IMG/VR virus record: IMGVR_UViG_3300005253_000382
Coordinates: 1-55,920 of that record
Direction: 5' to 3' (one strand)
DNA from: a virus
DNA: 55,920 bases
In this document: one piece after another, positions 15,473 through 25,284 of the stretch
Layout of the letters: each line of letters opens with the position of its first letter
Position numbering within the stretch: position 1 is the stretch's first letter
Notes under the pieces: generated by a model
What the model was told of the DNA's origin: nothing
Seen by the model: the letters and a program-made list of their open reading frames with translations, nothing else
The model's database searches: none
Translations under genes and position numbers: made by a program

Positions 15473-18400
15473 CTAAAATCTATAGAATTGGTTTAACGCA
15501 TTTGTTATCTCTTGGCTCGTCATTTTCAGTTGTCTCTTAAGTAACGCTATCTGCCTTCTGGCAAAAACTATTTGGGGATAAGAAAACAGCATTATTTTCG
15601 CCTGTCGAGGGTCTGTTCTTTCTAAAATCTTAATCTGGTCTGATATTTGTTTTAATCCTGGCAGTTGACTCCATACCTGTCTTTCTATATCCCAATAGGG
15701 TTGTAAAACCCGTCTGGCCTCTCTAAGCATCTTTACCGCAGATGGCTCATCTACTCTACGTTCCCCAATCACAGATTCTACAGAATTAAGCGCTTCTATT
15801 CCATATTGCTGTATAAAAAGATTTCTTCGCCTATCGGCTTCGTCAAACCTATATTCTCCAAATTCATCATATAAATCTGGCGCATACATTATCTGATTAT
15901 AGTCACGATATAAAAGTTTTTGGGGTTGCATATCAGCCCTTTGCTCTTCTGTTAGTGGCACATTAAAGGTATCTCTTACAATAACAAAGCGGTCTTGTTT
16001 AAGTAAATCGTTCATCATCTGGGCTTTAAGCCAATATGCTTGATTAACCCTTTCTCTTAATTGGCTGCCATTCCCTGTAGTTTCAAACTGTCTCGATGCT
16101 TGATTAAGTTCTTGTGTAACCATTACACCGATACGGTCAGCTTGTTGAGTATATTCATTCCATACTAACTGTTCACTACGAGCAAACTTCTCAGATTGTT
16201 CTGCTGTTTTAGCTGTTAAATCCTGTAATTCTTGGTCTCTGGATAATTGGGACTGAAGCAGAAAACCATCTGGGCGTTGCCCTAATTCATCCCAAGTCAC
16301 TCCATATTGCTCTTGAGCCAATTCATCCTGCCTGTCTTTTAGTTCGGCATAAGCACTTTGGGGATAAGCCCGCATACCTCCAAATTCTCCTATCCCCCTT
16401 GTTACTCTTGCTGCAAAATCGCCACCCTCTAAAGCTACACTTTGCACCCAGATAGGGAGTAGATTCTCTGCTAATATTGTTTTTGTTAAACTAGGCAATC
16501 CATCCCTTGTCGGGTCGCCCATAAAATCCTTGCCTGAAATTAAATCCATACTTGTTCTAAGGAATGGTGAGAAATTACCTTGTAAAAATCTACCCGCATA
16601 AAAGGCGGTATCTTCTGGTCTCTTTGTCATCTTCCCAAAAGTAGCAAGTAAACTTCTAACCTTTGAACCAGGCCCAATTCTTTGCCCCACTATATCCCAA
16701 GTCATAAAATTAGTTGATAATGGATTGAGATGGTCTACAATTTCTTCTTCTGATTCCCCCATAGCCATCGAGACAGCTACGGTCATTGCCATTATCGCAG
16801 CCGTACCCTTTGCCACGGCTTGTCTGGCTAATTGTCCCCTTAAATTCCCTTGCGTGAGGTCATACATTAAAGCCCCAATAGCACGATTATATTGAGGAGC
16901 GAGTATCACCCCTCTCTCTATTTGCCTTTGTCCACTTGATATTCCTATTCTTGTAGTATTAAGTAACCCCCTGAATTCATTTATAAAAGCATCTACTTGT
17001 GCTCTACGTGCAGCAGTAGTTCCAAGATGTTCATAGGCTTCTGCCATATAAATTCCCGCAGTATCCAAAGCAGACTCAAATCCTCTTTGGAATGGTTCCA
17101 GTACTTTGCCCGCTATTTTCAAGGGGCCTTTTCTGAGTAACCCCCCTTTAGCCATAGCTTCGGTCATTTCTGTAGAACCGCCTCTGGTTAATATTAACCC
17201 AGGATGCCTCTGAATAGTTCCGATATGCTTTGCCAAAAAGTTATCGTGATATAAAGGATCAAACATTGCTCTAACAAACCCGCCCATTGCTTTACCATAA
17301 ATCTTGGGATGGGCACCAGCTAAGAAGATAAGCTGGATACCAAACGGACTCATATCTCCTGCTAGGGCAAAATACCTTCCCACAGCATTAACCTGATTGA
17401 TTGCACTAAGTGCAGCGTTAAATTGAGGGTTTAATTCGTTACGGATTATATTTACATATTCCTTAGCTTCTGGGCTAGTGAAGACTTTGCCCGCAAACGC
17501 CGGTATATCAGGAGCAATTGCTCCGCCAAATGGTGCTCTACGGGCTTTAGCAAGAGCATCTTTCCATATAGGTTCTATTTCTGCTAATTCTACTAGCCTA
17601 TCATCTAATCGCTTACTAACATCAAGAACCTTCTGATAAGCCGCTTCGTTTCTATTAGCTACATTAGCATAGGTTCTCGCTAACTTATTGGCATACCTCT
17701 TCTCCGCACTAAGTCTTCCCTTGAGATAACTTACATTTTGCTTCAATGCTTGTCTTGTGGTTACTTCACTGAGTAAATCCCCAACTTCCTCTGTTGCTCT
17801 AAATGTAACTCCTTGTTGGCGTTCAATGTCTCTCGCACTCTGTTTAAGTTTCTTGTGTGCATTTCTTAGAGACGCCCTAGCTCCTGTAACCCCAGTTCTA
17901 AAGAAGTTAACTTGTGCCTTCAAGTCTTCTGGACCTGCAGTGGTTCGCCAAGGAACTCTCTCTAGAAACCAATCTGTATATTGTCTATTTGCGACACTAT
18001 TATAAGCACCAGTGATATTATAATAAAGGGCTTCTTCTTCGGGAAGATAGCGGAATCCGTCTCTAATGGCATCATTTATATCTTCATATTGCCTTGATTT
18101 GAGTGCTGCTGTCTTTGCGCCAGGTCTACCTGGTTGTCCTCGTCCTATATAAGCAGTATCTATTAGATTACCTTCGGCATCAAACTTGCCCAGAACCCGC
18201 CTACCCGCATATACACCACCCTCTTCAAAGGTTAATTCGGGAACTTCTATACCATATCTTTCAAATAATGCCTTCTTTTCCCGTTCTAATAATTGAGCCT
18301 GTTCTATCCACGCCCTTTGTGGTTCAGTTAAATCATCCCAATATTTCTTAGGAAAGGTTCTAATCTCATTAAGATGAACCTGCTTGCCCCGAATAGCCAT

Positions 18401-19381
18401 TAGACCATCATCGGTCAACTTAAACAATCGCCTAGAATCACCCATTCTATTCAACGTAGCAATAGCTGCCGTAGCTTTATTGGAACCCTCAAATCTTAAT
18501 ACATCTCTTCCTACTAATGATAATGTGGCTGGATTATTAGCTGTAGCCATTCTGCCACCTATAGCACTGGCTAATCCCTTCAGGGGGTTTCTGCCCCCAA
18601 TCTCCATATTAACCAAACTTCGTAATTTACTCGGTTGAGTTGCAATAGATATAGCATCATCTACTGGCTGTAAGTCAGCAAGAATACGAGCGCCAGCATC
18701 TGCAATTCTAGGTGCAATCTTCTTTGCCGCTATTGAAAGTGGTTTAGTTATCGGATAGGCCAATGCTCTCTCCGCAGCAATAACAGGGCGCAATGCCTTT
18801 TGTCCCAGCGAGGCAGCCCGCACTAGACCCCCAAGACCAGTTTTCACGCCCACAGCACCTAGCCCAGCCAATCCCCCAGTGGCTAAAGCCGTAGCAAACC
18901 AAGGAATTGTCTCTAAAGCACCTTTAACGCCAATAGTCCACGGCTTATCCCTTATCTCTTGTGGTGTCCAAGGAAGTCTAAAAAGAGGTTGAACTTGAAA
19001 ACTCGGTTCATCCCAAGCCTCATATTCAGCCCTTTCTCTTTGCCACCACGGAAGATTCTCCGTCCCTGCAACCGAAGGAGTAAATGGGGCAGCTAAAAAT
19101 GTACCCGCAGCTTGCTCGGCAGTTCTTATCCAGTTTAATGGGTGTTGCCACCAAGGAATGTCTTGAGGGGCTTGTATGGGCGTTGTAGGCTGTCTGGTGA
19201 TAGGTTGAGGGGCTTGTTGCGATTGAAACCCCCCTAACTTAAGTTCAGGTAATCTCTTTAATTGTTCAAGGGCAGTATTTCTCTCTAACTCCCCCATCTC
19301 TTTAAGTCTCTGGGGAAGTTGCTTACGAAATATATCTAAGGCTTCTGGTGAAAGTGCCCTAACTTGTCTTTCTAAAGTCAT
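15473..19381 (-). CDS. giant internal virion protein (ejection-type candidate)
   Basis: 1302 residues, the largest protein in the genome. The N-terminus is charged and helical, with Pro/Gln linkers (~residues 55-80). A hydrophobic Gly/Ala segment (ETIPWFATALATGGLAGLGA, ~155-175) could insert in membrane, and a second hydrophobic stretch occurs near 855-880 (AIMAMTVAVSMAMG). Long helical regions fill the rest. Placed between portal and scaffold, it fits the internal or ejection proteins of podoviruses rather than a tape measure, which would lie after the capsid. No lytic transglycosylase motif was recognised. Confidence 0.65.
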   Translation of the reverse strand: MTLERQVRALSPEALDIFRKQLPQRLKEMGELERNTALEQLKRLPELKLGGFQSQQAPQPITRQPTTPIQAPQDIPWWQHPLNWIRTAEQAAGTFLAAPFTPSVAGTENLPWWQRERAEYEAWDEPSFQVQPLFRLPWTPQEIRDKPWTIGVKGALETIPWFATALATGGLAGLGAVGVKTGLGGLVRAASLGQKALRPVIAAERALAYPITKPLSIAAKKIAPRIADAGARILADLQPVDDAISIATQPSKLRSLVNMEIGGRNPLKGLASAIGGRMATANNPATLSLVGRDVLRFEGSNKATAAIATLNRMGDSRRLFKLTDDGLMAIRGKQVHLNEIRTFPKKYWDDLTEPQRAWIEQAQLLEREKKALFERYGIEVPELTFEEGGVYAGRRVLGKFDAEGNLIDTAYIGRGQPGRPGAKTAALKSRQYEDINDAIRDGFRYLPEEEALYYNITGAYNSVANRQYTDWFLERVPWRTTAGPEDLKAQVNFFRTGVTGARASLRNAHKKLKQSARDIERQQGVTFRATEEVGDLLSEVTTRQALKQNVSYLKGRLSAEKRYANKLARTYANVANRNEAAYQKVLDVSKRLDDRLVELAEIEPIWKDALAKARRAPFGGAIAPDIPAFAGKVFTSPEAKEYVNIIRNELNPQFNAALSAINQVNAVGRYFALAGDMSPFGIQLIFLAGAHPKIYGKAMGGFVRAMFDPLYHDNFLAKHIGTIQRHPGLILTRGGSTEMTEAMAKGGLLRKGPLKIAGKVLEPFQRGFESALDTAGIYMAEAYEHLGTTAARRAQVDAFINEFRGLLNTTRIGISSGQRQIERGVILAPQYNRAIGALMYDLTQGNLRGQLARQAVAKGTAAIMAMTVAVSMAMGESEEEIVDHLNPLSTNFMTWDIVGQRIGPGSKVRSLLATFGKMTKRPEDTAFYAGRFLQGNFSPFLRTSMDLISGKDFMGDPTRDGLPSLTKTILAENLLPIWVQSVALEGGDFAARVTRGIGEFGGMRAYPQSAYAELKDRQDELAQEQYGVTWDELGQRPDGFLLQSQLSRDQELQDLTAKTAEQSEKFARSEQLVWNEYTQQADRIGVMVTQELNQASRQFETTGNGSQLRERVNQAYWLKAQMMNDLLKQDRFVIVRDTFNVPLTEEQRADMQPQKLLYRDYNQIMYAPDLYDEFGEYRFDEADRRRNLFIQQYGIEALNSVESVIGERRVDEPSAVKMLREARRVLQPYWDIERQVWSQLPGLKQISDQIKILERTDPRQAKIMLFSYPQIVFARRQIALLKRQLKMTSQEITNALNQFYRF

Positions 19382-20401
19382 TTATCTAAACCTGCTAAAT
19401 CCCCCAAATCGCCCTGTAGGCGCTCGTCCTGCACCTAACCTGAATTGAGTCTCTTGTGGCGCAGCACCTGTTCTTGCTTGTCTATATCCTAAGAATTGAG
19501 CCTGTGCTGTCGGCCCCCATCTAGCCTGAAGTTGAGCAGATGGAGTTGTCAATTGGGGCAAATCCCCGAAACTCTGTATATCCCTTTGACCTGCTTGCCC
19601 TTGGAATCCTGGTATGGGTTGACCTGCCTGTAATCCTTGAGGAGTTACATCCCCACCCACATTCTGAAATCCTAATGGAATCATCCAAGGTTGTATAACA
19701 GGGGGTTCTCCTGTATAAGCAGAATATTGTAACCAGTTTATCGGGTTAGCAGCTAGTTGCGACCTGTATTGCCTTTCTTCTTCTTCTGCAGCGAATCTTG
19801 CTTGCTCCTGTTGAAATTCTAATTGTGCTTGAAATTGTGTTTCCGCTTGACCTAACTGTTGTTGTTGAAACCCTAATTGCTGCTGTCTAAAAAGTTCCTC
19901 TCTCCTTGATTGTTCTCGCTGTGTAAGAAGTTGCTCTTGTTGAAATGCTGTAATATCCCGTGGTTCTAATTGCTGTCGTTGAAGGTCTAATTGTTGTCGT
20001 TGGTAAGGGGTTATTGAAGGAGTGGCCTTTTTCCGCCTAACATCAAAATTACCAAACTCATTCTTGTAAACTTCCCAATTCTCATTGGGAAGCGAGCCAA
20101 GTGCCTCCTTAAAGGTTTCAAAGCCCATCCGTCCCCTTCCCCCTAAATCCACTCCTGCAGCTTCCTTTTCTGCAGCACGCCTTTGTGCTGCTTTCTGGGG
20201 AACTGTAAGTTTGGGGGGTTCTACTAAACCAGCCCTTTCTTCGGGCTGTAACCCCCTCAAAATATCAAAAGTGCGGGGTGTAAGTTGTGCAATCGGTCTA
20301 GCCGCAGGAGCACGTTGACCAAGTAGTCCCTGAAATAAACTTGCTTTTGTGGGGTCACTCCACGGGAATAGATTTCTTCTCCAATCAAATCCATCTGGCA
20401 T
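19382..20401 (-). CDS. Gln-rich coiled-coil virion protein
   Basis: 339 residues. A helical Gln/Arg-rich core (~residues 130-215, for example RQQLDLQRQQLEPRDITAFQ) forms a coiled coil. The C-terminus is Pro/Gly/Gln-rich and ends in an Arg/Gly/Phe tail (GRFGGFSRFR). Such composition suits an internal head protein or portal-associated protein. Starts at an ATG overlapping the previous stop (TAATG) and precedes the giant internal protein directly, so the two may act together. No family recognised. Confidence 0.6.
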   Translation of the reverse strand: MPDGFDWRRNLFPWSDPTKASLFQGLLGQRAPAARPIAQLTPRTFDILRGLQPEERAGLVEPPKLTVPQKAAQRRAAEKEAAGVDLGGRGRMGFETFKEALGSLPNENWEVYKNEFGNFDVRRKKATPSITPYQRQQLDLQRQQLEPRDITAFQQEQLLTQREQSRREELFRQQQLGFQQQQLGQAETQFQAQLEFQQEQARFAAEEEERQYRSQLAANPINWLQYSAYTGEPPVIQPWMIPLGFQNVGGDVTPQGLQAGQPIPGFQGQAGQRDIQSFGDLPQLTTPSAQLQARWGPTAQAQFLGYRQARTGAAPQETQFRLGAGRAPTGRFGGFSRFR

Positions 20402-20571
20402 TATGTTTCCTCCTCAAGTTTTTTCATTTCCCGAAACGCTTTTTCAAATTCTTTCTTCTCTAATTGTTCTCTGAATTGTATTAAGGGCAGTATATCTTCG
20501 GCAATAACTTCCCTCATCAATTCAAGGTCTTCCTTAACTAATTCCTGCATAATTTCTAGGTCATTTGGCAT
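20401..20571 (-). CDS. small acidic coiled-coil protein
   Basis: 56 residues, nearly all helix (MQELVKEDLELMREVIAEDI, then EKKEFEKAFREMKKLEEE). Start ATG lies inside the end of the upstream HNH gene; its stop overlaps the next ATG. It is in the head module between HNH and the Gln-rich virion gene. May act as a small assembly factor; function unknown. Confidence 0.6.
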   Translation of the reverse strand: MPNDLEIMQELVKEDLELMREVIAEDILPLIQFREQLEKKEFEKAFREMKKLEEET

Positions 20572-21136
20572 TACCTATTACCTCCTCTTTTATACGCTTA
20601 TTTTCCCAACGAAGTAGTCTAATCTCTTGTTTTAATTCTTGGATTTGCTTATCTTGTGCATCTTGAAAACCCTGCCTATACCCATCACGATAACCCTTGT
20701 TGTGCTGACGACTGTGAGAACCCGTAGTTGAGAGTTCCAAATTCTCGATTCGGTTATCGTCCTTAACCCCATTCTTATGATGTACTATCTCCCAGGATTG
20801 CAAGCATCTACCAAGATGCTTTGCCATAACGAGACGGTGTTCCCTTGTATACCTATCCTTTTTAATCATAGGCGCAAAGAAATCATCTTTATCTAACCAA
20901 ACCATTACATACCCATCAGTGTCATAAAAACGCCCACCCTTCCAATTTGAAGCCCTATCACCCTTGGGATAATCCTTATAATCACGATGCCTAGCAGAAC
21001 AACTCCTGCAACTATATTTATTGAGAAGTTTCTTAATGCAACTTAGCCATCTCTCCTTGCCACAATATATACAAACCACCCAAATTTGCCATCGTCCATT
21101 TTCATCTTTCCCAGTCTCCCCTAAGTGTGGCATCAA
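20561..21136 (-). CDS. HNH homing-type endonuclease with N-terminal zinc ribbon
   Basis: 191 residues. Residues 22-46 form a zinc ribbon (CIYC...CRSC). A strand-linker NWKGGR follows, then the nuclease core REHRLVMAKHLGR (H100), IVHHKNGVKDDNRIENLEL (HH119-120, N128, N132). This is the AP2/NUMOD-less H-N-H arrangement common in phages. The C-terminal 50 residues are a coiled coil. Sits between portal and the next head gene, overlapping portal by 4 bases, a classical homing location next to a conserved head gene. Confidence 0.85.
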   Translation of the reverse strand: MMPHLGETGKDENGRWQIWVVCIYCGKERWLSCIKKLLNKYSCRSCSARHRDYKDYPKGDRASNWKGGRFYDTDGYVMVWLDKDDFFAPMIKKDRYTREHRLVMAKHLGRCLQSWEIVHHKNGVKDDNRIENLELSTTGSHSRQHNKGYRDGYRQGFQDAQDKQIQELKQEIRLLRWENKRIKEEVIGNAK

Positions 21137-22950
21137 CGCTGACCTCCGCCACCAAGTCCTTGTCCGCCTTGTATCCCCGAACTATTCTGTTGTACTAGAT
21201 TCCTTAATTGGTTATCTAAATCTTGTGCTGACCCAAGAGGTGCTCGGTTCGGAATCTCAGGAACTAAAGGTCTCTGTCCTTGAGATGTTCCCTGAGCTGG
21301 TTGTCCTTGAGGTGGTTGACCTTGCAATCCAACTTGTCCTAAAGCTTGCTGATATAACATAGCCATTGTCTGGTCTTTGATTTGATTATAAGAGGGCATC
21401 CTTCTTAAATTCTCTTTCTCCTGCTGTCTTCTCATCCTTTCTGGGTCAACATTGGACATTTGATTCCAAGTCCACTCCTGAGTAGTGATTCCATCCCCAC
21501 TATTCCACATCTTTAATAAAGAATCCTGCCGTCTATATTCATCCTCTTCAGAGATGGGTGCAAACTCAACATAATAATTAAGTGGCTCTCTGATTAAATC
21601 TTTTTTAACCACTACATCAAACTCATCTGTAGGTGTTTTAGTCCATATCTCGAAGTCACCTGGGATAACATTCTTTACTAACATCGCACATTTTGAAAGT
21701 ATCTGTGCCCAACCATTCTGGAAAGCAGGAGTAGCGTATTGATAAATAGCTGAAGCCTCAGCGATTATTAACCTTCGGTCAGCCCCACTTCTCACTCCAA
21801 CCTCAGAAAGTCCTCTAGCACTTCTAGGTGCAGCGTGAGCCGAAATATAGTCGTGAGTAGTGGCTAATTGTCTAAAGGAGGCCTCTGGGGGTACCTTGGA
21901 TTCCCAATCGTGAAACTCTACATCCTTATCTCCCACAGGCCAGTATTTGCCGTATTCCTGTTTGATTTCCCCAAGAGAACCAGCATCCGCCCCCGTGATA
22001 TATCCGCCCTTCATTGTTTCTCTCGCCATCAAGATATTGTTTAAACTATAGTTCATAGATTCAGAAACTAGAAGGTCATACATATATCTTAACAGGCCGA
22101 CATATCTATTTTCTGGCTTATTATTTGTATCCTCATCCCCAAGTCCAGATTCTATTAAAGTATAAGGGTTAAAGCCATATTTGTGGGCTACTACACCACC
22201 AGGGATTTTCAGCATAGACTCATTTTCCACAAACTCAGCCCTGTATTTGTCTGTCCAAAAAGAGAAGGTTTCTATCATATCATCAGGTTCTCTGCCTTTT
22301 TTATCCTTGAAGTGAGGCCAGATTCTTTTGACATCATATAATTTCCTCTTATACCACTCTATGACATAATAATCTCCCCCAGTATAGGGGTCGGGCATTA
22401 TGTGATACGGATTTATAGCCTTAATAACTATTGGAAGGGAAAGATGTTGCCCAGCCCGCCATTCATCCAATCTTACAGCGTAATTTTCTTTAGATTCACC
22501 GTCTTTTTGTTCGGGTTTATCTATCCACCTATCAGCGTCCCAGATGGTCTTAAAAACTGCTAATCCGTGCTTCCAGTAATGCTTTGCCCCGACATGGGCG
22601 GGAGCTATACGAGATTCTACATTTATCCCGTGAATTATCCCAAGACCTAATTTACGCAACATCTCGGCAGATTTCTTCCCGATTTCCGATGTTCCCTTTT
22701 TATTGGTGAAAACACGAGCATTAAAGATATTTGTGTGATTTATACCAGTATCCACGACATCTCTAGCCGTGGGCAGAACAACCCTGTCTTTCGCAAACTC
22801 ACCTGGAATATGCAGTTTTTTCTTAAAATCTAAATTATAGAAGTTCTCATCCCATTCATAGCAAGTTCTCAGCTTAGAATAGTATTTCTTACAGAATTCA
22901 AACTGCTCTAAAATGCTTTCTTTGGTAGGCTTTTCATCACGCTTCGGCAT
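21133..22950 (-). CDS. portal protein
   Basis: 605 residues, in the canonical position right after the large terminase. Features typical of portals: helical N-terminus, wing strands (INPYHIMPDPYTGGDYYVIE), a GxxxLL..YDLLVSESMNYSLNN helix, and a Gln/Pro-rich C-terminal barrel/tail (QGQPPQGQPAQGTSQGQ). GGAGG precedes the ATG. It forms the dodecameric DNA gate to which terminase docks. The C-terminal low-complexity tail is longer than minimal portals. Confidence 0.8.
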   Translation of the reverse strand: MPKRDEKPTKESILEQFEFCKKYYSKLRTCYEWDENFYNLDFKKKLHIPGEFAKDRVVLPTARDVVDTGINHTNIFNARVFTNKKGTSEIGKKSAEMLRKLGLGIIHGINVESRIAPAHVGAKHYWKHGLAVFKTIWDADRWIDKPEQKDGESKENYAVRLDEWRAGQHLSLPIVIKAINPYHIMPDPYTGGDYYVIEWYKRKLYDVKRIWPHFKDKKGREPDDMIETFSFWTDKYRAEFVENESMLKIPGGVVAHKYGFNPYTLIESGLGDEDTNNKPENRYVGLLRYMYDLLVSESMNYSLNNILMARETMKGGYITGADAGSLGEIKQEYGKYWPVGDKDVEFHDWESKVPPEASFRQLATTHDYISAHAAPRSARGLSEVGVRSGADRRLIIAEASAIYQYATPAFQNGWAQILSKCAMLVKNVIPGDFEIWTKTPTDEFDVVVKKDLIREPLNYYVEFAPISEEDEYRRQDSLLKMWNSGDGITTQEWTWNQMSNVDPERMRRQQEKENLRRMPSYNQIKDQTMAMLYQQALGQVGLQGQPPQGQPAQGTSQGQRPLVPEIPNRAPLGSAQDLDNQLRNLVQQNSSGIQGGQGLGGGGQR

Positions 22951-22958
22951 ATATCCTC

Positions 22959-23153
22959 CTAGTTTATCGCTATACCCTGAGAGCGGAGATATTTCAGCAT
23001 CTCCGATTCCATTTCCTCAACGCACTCTTGCGGTAGTTTGTGGTCTTCTGAATATTCGATAAAGTGTGCACCACCCAATCTGCTATAAGTCCCATCACAA
23101 TAATTGGTTATGACTCCCCTTATTATCCTCTGTATCTCTTCCTGTTTGACCAT
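22959..23153 (-). CDS. hypothetical small protein between terminase and portal
   Basis: 64 residues. Helical N-terminus (EEIQRIIRGVITNYC) and acidic helical C-terminus (LPQECVEEMESEMLKYLRSQ). ATG overlaps the terminase stop. No recognisable domain. Position suggests a packaging accessory role, by inference only. Confidence 0.6.
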   Translation of the reverse strand: MVKQEEIQRIIRGVITNYCDGTYSRLGGAHFIEYSEDHKLPQECVEEMESEMLKYLRSQGIAIN

Positions 23154-24778
23154 TAACTTACCCCCTGTAATTGTCTATCTATAAGTTTCTGTATCACTGG
23201 TGGGACATCTTTTTCTCCAAAAGTTAATGTCTCAATGGGTTTTAAGATTTCCTGCTTCATATCCCTCTTTTTCAAAAGGCATATCCCTGTCATTATAACA
23301 TAGTCATCGTGAGTTGAGGACATTGCTTCTATTTTACCATTTTTGTTGGAGTTTCTTATCATATTAAAGAAATGCCTCAATCCCTGTTCGTTGTAAATCC
23401 TTATTTGCATATCGTTTATACCAGAAATCAAACCACCGAATAAGTCCGTCCTTGACTTTTCATTAGTAGAAAACCCTATCTTTGAAAGCATCTCGGGTCT
23501 GTCAAGTTGACTCCAAGTAATATCTCCCTTATGACCTAATTTCTTATATCCCAATTCAACAGCTTTCTTTATGACAATTCTCCCACCACCAGCGACATTA
23601 TTCTCAATCCACCACCAAGGGTTTTTGTAATGCTTTAAAAGTTCCACAGAATACTCGGTGAATTCGTCAGGCTCTAACTTATTAGACATAATATCAGCCA
23701 CCATATCACCGTGTTCGTCCATTACCCCTGTAACCGAAAAGTCCGCACCAACCCCCCAACTAACATCAGAAGAGGCGACATACTTATTCCCAACATGATA
23801 ATCTTTATAAATATGAATCGAGTCGTCCAATTCCCATCCTTCGTTTATATGCCCCCTGACATCCTGCATCATTAGATTAAGAACCTTCTTATCAAACACC
23901 GCTACAGATTCAGCCGTAGAAAGAGCTTCTTCTATAGAATGAGGATAATTTTTAGCCATATAAAGAGTAGGACTTAATTTGGCTAAATCTCTTTCGGGGA
24001 TAGTTCGCATGGTCTCTTCATACCATTTTTCATCCCTATCAGGTATAACATCCCAAGAGAAAAAAAGAGGATAGAAACCGTTTTTCTTTTTAAGAGCATC
24101 CTCAAAGATAGCTGTTGCCAAATTATCGTTCCCAAACGGGTCTGCGGTGAAAATTGAAATAACCTGCCCGCCGCCGTCTATAGTTGGTTTGGCATGGGTA
24201 TAATTCGTATCAGCGTATTCATGCTTGGCGTGTTCATCCCATACTAAGATAGAAGCTGTCTCCCCAATCCCAGCCGAGGTCGTTGAGGGTAATGCCTTGA
24301 TAACACTTTTAATAACAGGAAAACCTATCGCTTCTTTTGAGTCGGGGTCTAATTTGAATTTCAAAAATTTGGGTAATTGGTCATAAACATTTCTGCACTT
24401 TTGTAAAAGAGCCTTCGCCTCATCCTGTCCCTGAGAGAATAAAAGAACATTCGCCCCTATATGACCCAAAGCATACCAGGTTACATAAACAGCAATTGTC
24501 GTTGATAAACCTATCTGGCGAGCCTTTAAGACAGAGATGTGCTTTTCCCTTAAAAGGGTGGCAATCGTTTCTTGTGTATGTTCCCACATCTCTAAAGGAA
24601 CAATACTCTCACTTACTTGTCCTGGCATTGGGGGTCGGATAATCCTCGCCCACTTCAGAAAATGTAAAAAGTCAAGCTGACAGATAGCCCTTTCGTGTTC
24701 CCAAACTTCTCTGTCTTCTGGGGTTAAATCTGTCTCTTCTTTATAAGCACAATTAGTCAGGATTTCTTCATAGTTCAT
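23153..24778 (-). CDS. terL: terminase large subunit
   Basis: 541 residues with both expected modules. ATPase: Walker A-like KARQIGLST (residues 85-93) and Walker B ILVWDE (177-182) with the catalytic Glu. RNase H-like nuclease: acidic positions in SSDVSWGVGADFS (D338), WIENN (E392) and THDDYVI (D491/D492). It packages DNA through the portal encoded next. Start ATG has only a weak upstream purine stretch. Its first residues (MNYEEIL) mirror those of the small gene just upstream (MNYEDIL), suggesting a local duplication of the start region. Confidence 0.9.
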   Translation of the reverse strand: MNYEEILTNCAYKEETDLTPEDREVWEHERAICQLDFLHFLKWARIIRPPMPGQVSESIVPLEMWEHTQETIATLLREKHISVLKARQIGLSTTIAVYVTWYALGHIGANVLLFSQGQDEAKALLQKCRNVYDQLPKFLKFKLDPDSKEAIGFPVIKSVIKALPSTTSAGIGETASILVWDEHAKHEYADTNYTHAKPTIDGGGQVISIFTADPFGNDNLATAIFEDALKKKNGFYPLFFSWDVIPDRDEKWYEETMRTIPERDLAKLSPTLYMAKNYPHSIEEALSTAESVAVFDKKVLNLMMQDVRGHINEGWELDDSIHIYKDYHVGNKYVASSDVSWGVGADFSVTGVMDEHGDMVADIMSNKLEPDEFTEYSVELLKHYKNPWWWIENNVAGGGRIVIKKAVELGYKKLGHKGDITWSQLDRPEMLSKIGFSTNEKSRTDLFGGLISGINDMQIRIYNEQGLRHFFNMIRNSNKNGKIEAMSSTHDDYVIMTGICLLKKRDMKQEILKPIETLTFGEKDVPPVIQKLIDRQLQGVS

Positions 24779-24783
24779 TTTTT

Positions 24784-25023
24784 TTATATTTGCCTACCAG
24801 CAAAGCCCATCCCTACTTCCCGTAATTCTACCTTTAATTCTTTGGGTATACTATCCCACGCTAATTCAGTCGCTTCGTAAGTCTTTTCAGGACTCGTGCT
24901 GTGCATATATAAAATGAATGTCTGCAACTTGGAATCAAAACAAAGTATGCGTCCCGCAACCCCTAACTCCACCACGTTAAGGCAATCTCTTAACTTCTGA
25001 TATAATATATCTTCGTAATTCAT
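24784..25023 (-). CDS. hypothetical protein upstream of terminase
   Basis: 79 residues, MNYEDILYQKLRDCLNVVEL... ending GMGFAGRQI. Beta strands in the middle (GRILCFDSKLQTFILYMHS), no metal or catalytic motif. Ends 5 bases before the terminase ATG. The shared MNYE(D/E)IL start with terminase is the only noteworthy feature. Confidence 0.6.
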   Translation of the reverse strand: MNYEDILYQKLRDCLNVVELGVAGRILCFDSKLQTFILYMHSTSPEKTYEATELAWDSIPKELKVELREVGMGFAGRQI

Positions 25024-25057
25024 ATCAATGGTATAGTTGCTATCTCAAGCAATGACC

Positions 25058-25147
25058 TTACCGCCAAAAGAAGCCGATAATACTCCAAAAGCGATTATTT
25101 ATTTGCTTATCCCAAAACTTCACCGCACAATTTATCATCTTTTCCAT
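25058..25147 (-). CDS. tiny protein, aromatic and basic
   Basis: 29 residues, MEKMINCAVKFWDKQINNRF then WSIIGFFWR. Excellent GGAGGAG ribosome-binding site. One amphipathic or interfacial helix with several Trp/Phe, so it may associate with membrane. Overlaps the upstream gene by 13 bases. Its reality rests on the ribosome-binding site and packing only. Confidence 0.45.
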   Translation of the reverse strand: MEKMINCAVKFWDKQINNRFWSIIGFFWR

Positions 25148-25284
25148 TTCTCCTCCTTAATTAAAGATTCAGTTGCTACATAGCCAGCCCTGAGCATATC
25201 TTGTTGAGCCTTATCATGCGCCATGTAAAACGGATACCATCTAGCGTTTGGATTATCACCCCATCCATTATACCTGTTCTTCAG
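25135..25284 (-). CDS. small protein with a probable CTG start
   Basis: 49 residues if it begins at the CTG at 25284, which is preceded by AGGGAG. Sequence KNRYNGWGDNPNARWYPFYM followed by HDKAQQDMLRAGYVATESLI looks like real protein and fills the frame back to an in-frame stop with no ATG, GTG or TTG. The first ATG is at 25224 (29 residues) and lacks a ribosome-binding site. Function unknown. Confidence 0.45.
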   Translation of the reverse strand: MKNRYNGWGDNPNARWYPFYMAHDKAQQDMLRAGYVATESLIKEEKWKR